From Vibrio rumoiensis 1S-45 (GTDB lineage: Bacteria > Pseudomonadota > Gammaproteobacteria > Enterobacterales > Vibrionaceae), in contig NZ_AJYK02000034.1 of NCBI RefSeq assembly GCF_000286955.2, positions 444 to 63,616 of the forward strand: 63,173 nucleotides of DNA. Direction: 5' to 3'. Position 1 is the first letter of the stretch, and the number at the start of each line of letters is the position of its first letter. Position numbers and translations under genes: made by a program. Shown here one piece after another: positions 57,430 to 63,173 of the stretch. The notes under the pieces are model-generated. The model was not told the origin of the DNA, searched no databases, and saw only the letters and a program-made list of their open reading frames with translations.

Positions 57430-58737
57430 ATGAAAAAGTTTATGTTAAGTGCATTGCTCGTTGCATGCGCCCCTTCTGCATTTGCTGAAAAGATACCAGA
57501 TAACGTCGCTAAAGATGCCTTTTTATATGCTTATTCGATGGATAAAGCGTACGATTTTTTTTATGAAACGACTCTCAAGAGTAACTACCCTCTTAATCGT
57601 TTTCAAAACATTCGTAAGTTAGCCGATGATACTTATACCGCCCATCCAACCATCAATAATGACACACTTCATTTAATGGGATGGTTAGACGTTGCCGCTG
57701 AACCGGTGATTGTTAGCGTTCCAGATATGGATAAAGGCCGTTACTGGATTTTGCAAACAATGGATATGGGCCACTATACCGATGCCATGATTGGATCTCG
57801 TAATCGTGGCGAAAAAGGCGGCCAATTCATGTTCGCCTCTAAAAGTTGGAAAGGTGACGTCCCCGATAGTGTGGATGAAGTCATTCGCGTCGATTCCGAC
57901 ATCATCAAGGTGATGGGTCGTATCATGGCTGTCGATAAAAGCAATGATGAACAAATCGCCCGTAATTACATGGATTTGTGGAATATCCGAACGCTATCGG
58001 CATACCTTGGTATTGCGCCACCACCACCAGTGAAACGTGATTACCCAAATGCGGAAAAAGTCACATGGCTAACTAAAGCAAACTTTTTATTGTGCCAAGG
58101 CAGCATGGTGCAAGCAGATGCCAATTGGCTGAGTAAATATAAATCAACAGGGTTAGAAGCTTGTAAAACTGACTTTACTAAAGAGCAACTACGAGCTGCA
58201 AAAGTCGGAGAAGAGCTTGGCCTTAAAGAAATTAAAGCGCTCGCGCCTACTTTAACCGATTCTCGTGTTGCTTTAGGCACTCGCGCGGATCTACAAAACG
58301 CTGATCGTACGCCATTTGATGTAGGTACATACCTTGGACAATGGGGTTTACCCGCGGTTGAAGCCATGTATCGTCAAGGCCAAAAAGGTTCCGATGGTGA
58401 AGTATTAAGTGGTGCAAATGGCAAAGAATACACCATGAAGTTCAAAGCGCCTGACGTCAGTGAATTCTGGTCGATTACCGTTTATGCGAACGATAATCGT
58501 CTTATGGCTCATAACGAATTGAATCGCCATAGCCGTGGAGACCGAACGTTAACACCGGATAAAGATGGTTACTACCACATTACGTTAACATCCGATGTTA
58601 AAGGCAAGGAAGATGATCCAAATATTCTGCCTATTCCGAAGAAACCATTTTATTTAATGATGCGTTTATACGGAGCAAGTGAAGCGATTCAAGCCGGTAA
58701 AGCCTACCCAATGCCTGCAGCAACACCTGTGAAATAA
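57430..58737 (+). CDS. Periplasmic DUF1254/DUF1214 protein
   Basis: 435 aa from the ATG with AAGGA six bases upstream; an upstream in-frame extension is out of keeping with a signal peptide. Signal peptide MKKFMLSALLVACAPSAFA, cut before Glu20. DUF1254 covers about 40-170 (LHLMGWLDVAAEPVIVSVPDM, RYWILQTMDM) and DUF1214 about 320-430 (FWSITVYANDNRLM...NRHSRGDRTLTPDKDG). The biochemical role is unknown; the family is common in marine bacteria and often annotated as hypothetical. Monocistronic, ended by a hairpin at 58768. Confidence 0.88.
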   Translation: MKKFMLSALLVACAPSAFAEKIPDNVAKDAFLYAYSMDKAYDFFYETTLKSNYPLNRFQNIRKLADDTYTAHPTINNDTLHLMGWLDVAAEPVIVSVPDMDKGRYWILQTMDMGHYTDAMIGSRNRGEKGGQFMFASKSWKGDVPDSVDEVIRVDSDIIKVMGRIMAVDKSNDEQIARNYMDLWNIRTLSAYLGIAPPPPVKRDYPNAEKVTWLTKANFLLCQGSMVQADANWLSKYKSTGLEACKTDFTKEQLRAAKVGEELGLKEIKALAPTLTDSRVALGTRADLQNADRTPFDVGTYLGQWGLPAVEAMYRQGQKGSDGEVLSGANGKEYTMKFKAPDVSEFWSITVYANDNRLMAHNELNRHSRGDRTLTPDKDGYYHITLTSDVKGKEDDPNILPIPKKPFYLMMRLYGASEAIQAGKAYPMPAATPVK

Positions 58738-58767
58738 TATCAAAGTAACAATAACACTTTAAACTTC

Positions 58768-58800
58768 GCCCTTGGTTATCTCGTAATCAAGGGCTTATTT
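58768..58800 (+). terminator. Terminator after the DUF1254 gene
   Basis: GCCCTTGgTTA-5-TAAtCAAGGGC stem followed by a T-rich tail. Confidence 0.75.
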
Positions 58801-58828
58801 GTTTTATTAAACCAATATTTTAAACTTT

Positions 58829-59245
58829 TTATTGGTTCACTTCGGGTTCTGGCAATACTGGTTCTGAATCATCCATAAAGGTCAGAAAATTTTTCCACAA
58901 TTCATGAGTCCGTTGCTTTGTGAGTTCTGTTTTACAAGAAGTAAACATGACCCCTCTAATGGTTCCTTCACGCCATTTTTCGTAAACAGAGTGACAATGT
59001 GAGGTGTAATAATTATGCCAGTCTTTTTGTGCTGTCTTAATTGATTCCACCACTTCTGGATCATCCGCTTGTTGATTTAAACTCGCTTCTAGATAACGTG
59101 ACATTTCCGTTTGTGCAGCCTTTAGTTCCATGGCTGAACATGTATTCATATCCATGGTTGTATAAGCCTGTTCGCAGTTTATTGGTTCATCACTAGCTGC
59201 CGCCCAAAATGGCAGCATAGACAAAATTAACAAGTACTTATACAT
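58829..59245 (-). CDS. LprI-like (DUF1311) periplasmic protein
   Basis: 138 aa from the ATG at 59245 (AGG eight bases upstream; two earlier in-frame starts are possible). Signal peptide ending WAAAS. The mature part holds the DUF1311 pattern CEQAYTTMDMNTCSAMEL-type (C-x(10-12)-C), an aromatic middle (KDWHNYYTSHC), and a further Cys in FTSCK, giving four Cys for two disulfides. Lysozyme-inhibitor LprI of Mycobacterium shares this domain, but most members are uncharacterised. Confidence 0.8.
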   Translation of the reverse strand: MYKYLLILSMLPFWAAASDEPINCEQAYTTMDMNTCSAMELKAAQTEMSRYLEASLNQQADDPEVVESIKTAQKDWHNYYTSHCHSVYEKWREGTIRGVMFTSCKTELTKQRTHELWKNFLTFMDDSEPVLPEPEVNQ

Positions 59246-59341
59246 TCGCATCACCTATATTACTGGATGCTTAATACGCTATATTAATCACACCTTCCAT
59301 TACAAAGACAAGTTAATTTTCATGTCAAATAGGTTAAATAC

Positions 59342-59376
59342 AAAAACGCCCCAGATATTTCAAAATCTGAGGCGCT
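59342..59376 (-). terminator. Terminator after mukB
   Basis: Minus-strand GCGCCTCAGAT-8-ATCTGGGGCGT (one T.G pair) with a T run; ends the muk operon. Confidence 0.85.
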
Positions 59377-59399
59377 TATCCGTCATTGTAAGGAAACCA

Positions 59400-62300
59400 T
59401 TATTCCACAGCTTCTAATACTTCGTTTTCATCGGCTTGAGCTTTTGGCGAATTACCAAAACCACGTAAGCCAACCACATGTACGTGCTCATGATCTTTGA
59501 ACACTTTACGTACCAGTTTATACGTGGTGCCTTTTTCGGGGCTGATGTTTTCAGGGGCCGCAATCAATAACTGCATATCCAAACGATCACACAGCTCAAA
59601 TAAGGTGTTGATGGATTTGGTATCTAAACGTGCGGCTTCATCCAAGAAGAGCAAGCGACACGGCACTATATCTTTACTACGCAAGCGGCGAGATTCTTCT
59701 TCCCAGCTTTGAATAACCATCAACAAGATAGACTGACCAGTACCAATCGCTTCACCGGTTGATAACGCACCCGATTCAGCTTGTAGCCACCCTTCTGAGC
59801 CACGATTGACTTCAATACTTAATTCTAAGTAGTTACGGTAATCTAGCAACTCTTCACCCAAGATTTGTGGTGAACGTTGACCCATGTCGATATGTGGATT
59901 GACACGTTGGAATAACTTCGCCATCGCTTCAGAGAAGGTTAAGCGTGGGTTATCAAACAAGTCTTGATGTTGATCTTGTTGCTCGGCTAGTCCAAGCAGT
60001 AACGTTTCATGACTTTCACGAATACCAACATTTAAACGTACTCCTCGCACTTGACCAAAGGCAATGTTCGATAAGCCTTGGTTCAGCATGCGGATACGGT
60101 TTTGTTCACGTTGTATGGTTTTCTTGATGATGCTTGCCACTGAACCAGAACTGATCGCTAAGCGATTTTCACGTAGTGTTAACTCTTCGGTTAAACGAGC
60201 GAGTTCCACTTCCATCTCTTCAATCGCTTCAACCGGATCGTTGGTATGAATGATGTCTTGGCGGATACGCTCACGTAAATGCTGGTAGACCGCAATGTAG
60301 AACAATACTTTGCCTTCTGGGCGAGCATTATCTTCCGAAGTACGCAATGCATCACGCAAGGCTTCATTATTGGCGACCGCTAAGCGCAATGCCCCTAACG
60401 ATTTATCCGACATAGAGCGTAATTCGTTATCTGAAAGGTACGCCAACTCACGACGATGCAAACGACGTTCAACATCATTTAAACGAGCGAGACGCAATAC
60501 TGAACACCAAGCTGCTTTTGCATTGACAACAAACTTACGTAAGTCTTGGTAATCTTTTTCCACTTTCTTCACACGCTTGCTGAGCGCTTTCATTTCAAGC
60601 TCGGTGGCGGTTAACGTGCGTTCAAATTCGCTCTTATGTTGGCGAGAAATTTGTACTCGCTCATGCAGGGCATTCTTACGCTCTTCTGCGCGCTCTAAGG
60701 CACTCATATCCGGCGTAATACCGTACTCTTGCAGCTCCTGTTTAAACTCTTGAACGGTTTCAAGCTTAGCTTGGTGTGACGATTTAAGCGAAGCCAGCAA
60801 TTGGTTATATTGATTCAATTGTCCTTGTGCTTGTTTAAAAGCTTCACGCCCACGTAATTTACTTTGTTCGGCTTGTGCCAGTTTTGCTTTTAACTGTTCA
60901 CTTAATTCACTGCTTTTATCCAGTAGAGAGACCGAATCGGAGTAAGCGAAATAATGACGGCGTTCATGCAGATCCGCCAAAGCAAACAGTTGCGTTTTCA
61001 ATACTTGCAGGTTTTGATCCGCTTGTTGGTAACTGGCTTGCAGTGCATCAAATTGTTCTGGATCCGCTTCAAGCGCAGAAATCATTGGCTCAAGTTGCTG
61101 AACTTGTTTGCCATGTTGCTGACTAAAACGTTTATGTTCTGCCAGTTGCGCCAGTTTTTCTTCTAGCTCTTCAAAGCGAGCAGCTAAGCTATCGTCTTCA
61201 ATTAAGTGGATAACATTAGCAAGCTTATTTAGGCGCGTAACTGCTTGTTTACTTGCTTGTAATTGCTGACGCTGCTGTTGTTCTTTATCTTCGATATCCG
61301 ACAATTGACGCAGCACTTTATTAAGCTCATCACGAACTTCAACTAATTGTTGCTCTGGGTCGGCATTGAACGCCACATGAATATGTTTAGACACAAACTC
61401 ATTGTAGCTTTGATATAAGCGTTGCAGTTTTTGCGAATCAAACGCCGCTTTGGCATATTCTTCGGCAACTTCTTCACGCTCAGCTCGTAATAATTCCAAA
61501 CGTTGCTCACGAGCAGCACGGCCAAATAATGGAATTTCAGGCAGGCGTGAATAACGTAATTGACGCTCGTTAAGGTGTACACAAACCGCGCCATCCAGTT
61601 CATCAGCATTGAAGCTACTGTCATCAAAAGCATCGACATCACCTTCAATGATGTAAAGATCTTCTGGGCAATCATCTAAATCCACCAGCTTTTCTTTAAT
61701 GCCTTCCAGATCGGAAACCACGATTGCATGACGTGCAGGACCGTACATGGCACTGAAATACGGCGCGTCATCTAACGTAACATCGTCATAAATTTCAGAC
61801 AGTAAAACACCACCTAATGAATCGGCTAACCCTTTTAAACGTGGATCATTAGAGCCCGATGGAGATGCAAGGCGTTCAATATCCGCTTCGAGTTCATCAC
61901 GACGAGTCGCAAGGCGCTCTTTAGCTAATGACTGCTGTTTTTCTTGCTCAAGTACTTGCTGCATTTGCGCCATCACCGCATGACTATCGCTAAGTTCAGC
62001 CTCGGTTTGCAATTGCAGTTTTTCTAATGAATCATTGGCGGCAATCCAAGCCGGCGCTTGCTTTTGCAGGGCTTGAATTTGAGCATCGGCATCTTGTTGA
62101 TGACGACGTAAGTCACCACGCGTATCACGTAAGGTCTCTTGCTCCGCTTCCACGGTATCGACCAATTCTTGATGGCGTTCACGTTCTTGTTCAAGCACTA
62201 ACGCTTCATCAATACGCACTTGGTATTGCTTTTGGTATTCATCCACTAAGCGCGTAGCTTCACTTTGTTCATTTAAGCTACGTTCGATATCTCGATGTTG

Positions 62301-63157
62301 CGCATGCCATTGTGATTCATTTTGCAACCATTGCTGAGCTTGTTGAGCCTGTTGGATCGCTTGCTTCGCATGAGTTAACGCCTCGCCGCGCTCCACATCA
62401 CCAACAATCGATTTCACCAGTGATAAGGCTTGCTCAAATTGCTGCGCTGCTGCGGATGACATATCCAGCTTGTGCTTTAATGCTAACAAGGTAGAGGTAT
62501 TGTCTGACTCTTGTTGTTTAAGTTCCGACAGCACGCTTTGTGCATTATCTGCATTCAAACTATCGTTGTTGGTTAACTGCTTGGCTTTTTCTAACGCTTG
62601 CACCGCTTGTTGGTATTGCAGTGCGCGTGTTTGTTGTACATCGAGCGCTTGTTGGTAGTCGGCCAATTGAGATTTCAAGCTATCGACTTCTTGTTCAGAA
62701 ACGTCCGCTTGCTCTTCTGCCATGGCCACCTGTTCAGCGGCCTCTTCCACCACCATCATTTGTTCTTCTAAACGCTCACTCAGCTCTTCTAAATCTTCTT
62801 GGTAGCGTTCTATTTTTTCTTGCTGACGTAATGCCGTTTGCACCAATTGCAAATGATCAGATGCCGCTTGGTGATCTTGCTCCAAGCCAGATTCTTGCTC
62901 AACTAATTGCTCTAAATCCGTTTGAACTTGATTCAATAAATGTGCTTGGCTACGCAGTGTCGAACTCGATTGCGTTAATTCGCTACGTAGTGCTAAGGCT
63001 TGATCCAGTTTGGCACGGCGATCGTTGGTGTGGCGCATGTAATCTGCCGCCACATAATTGGTTGACTCGGTGATCAAATGTTTGAATAAATCACGATCGG
63101 CTTGAGTTGTTTTGATCGCCTCTAACGTCATGCGGTTTTCACGCAATGCCGATTCCA
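59400..63157 (-). CDS. mukB: Chromosome partition protein MukB, N-terminus missing at the window edge
   Basis: The 1,252 codons visible correspond to about residue 235 onward of the roughly 1,486-aa E. coli protein; the N-terminal Walker A head lies beyond the window. Visible: first coiled-coil arm (about 1-400), the globular hinge (GGVLLSEIYDDVTLDDAPYF onward, about 440-560), second arm, and the C-terminal head with the ABC signature ALSTGEAIGTG and Walker B RLLFLDEAARLD. MukB with MukEF is the SMC condensin of gammaproteobacteria. An apparent start at the edge is an artefact: its first base (63158) is adapter. Confidence 0.97.
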
Positions 63158-63173
63158 AGATCGGAAGAGCGGT
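63158..63173. other. Illumina sequencing adapter fragment, not genomic
   Basis: The last 16 bases read AGATCGGAAGAGCGGT, identical to the start of the standard Illumina paired-end adapter. They interrupt the mukB reading frame at the very end of the window, so the true genomic sequence ends at about 63157. Confidence 0.95.

Noticed and set aside
63000..63158. Native translation start of mukB at 63158
   Set aside because: The first base of that codon belongs to the sequencing adapter and the sequence aligns with the middle of MukB.

Overview
The window is a stretch of bacterial chromosome of Vibrio type (family Vibrionaceae; genus inferred from gene order and protein sequences, species not determinable here). 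Supporting signs are the block ychF-pth-prs-ispE-lolB / hemA-prfA-prmC-sirB2-sirB1-kdsA, a lipoprotein 5'-nucleotidase of NutA type, varA(uvrY)-uvrC-pgsA followed by tRNA-Cys, a split trpE-G-D-CF-B-A operon, MukB and a BetT-like carrier. The DNA is AT-rich throughout. I see no IS element, prophage, integron or CRISPR array. Both ends look like contig ends: the left end stops inside the start of an rRNA operon, and the last 16 bases are Illumina adapter.

Layout. 1-100: an rRNA-type promoter firing leftward out of the window. 224-4820 (minus): translation and precursor housekeeping (ychF, pth, prs, ispE, lolB). 5043-10513 (plus): haem precursor synthesis, release factor 1 and its methylase, two SirB-family genes, KDO-8-P synthase. 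10720-13631: VOC protein, NutA nucleotidase, YbaK deacylase. 13686-17258 (minus): tRNA-Cys, pgsA, uvrC and the response regulator uvrY/varA. 17682-23192: polB, EfpL, YciU, rluB and an unstudied zinc-ribbon membrane protein with a strikingly structured leader. 23279-32246: yciO, rnm, then the complete tryptophan operon with TrpR operator, leader peptide and attenuator. 32420-41155: yciB, yciA, yciI, a pilotin-like lipoprotein, a methyltransferase, a pseudouridine synthase, an NSS transporter with a TyrR-type box, cardiolipin synthase, cystathionine beta-lyase. 41259-45002: a siderophore-interacting reductase coupled to a degenerate serine recombinase, then a BetT-like carrier. 45273-53908: tag, the psp envelope-stress genes with a sigma-54 promoter, and sapABCDF. 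54007-63157: DUF2750, Mn-pyrophosphatase, TIGR02647, nitroreductase, DUF6500-like, DUF1254/1214, LprI-like and the C-terminal 84% or so of MukB.

Most genes are ordinary housekeeping. The observations I would follow first are: (1) the serine-recombinase-like protein at 42065-42757, which lacks the two arginines of the catalytic DRLGR motif, is translationally coupled to a siderophore reductase and sits next to repeated sequences that could be its binding sites; (2) the interleaved (pseudoknot-like or mutually exclusive) inverted repeats at 22690-22748 just before the zinc-ribbon membrane protein; (3) the TyrR-type box before the NSS transporter; and (4) a strong terminator ending only 15 bases before yciA.
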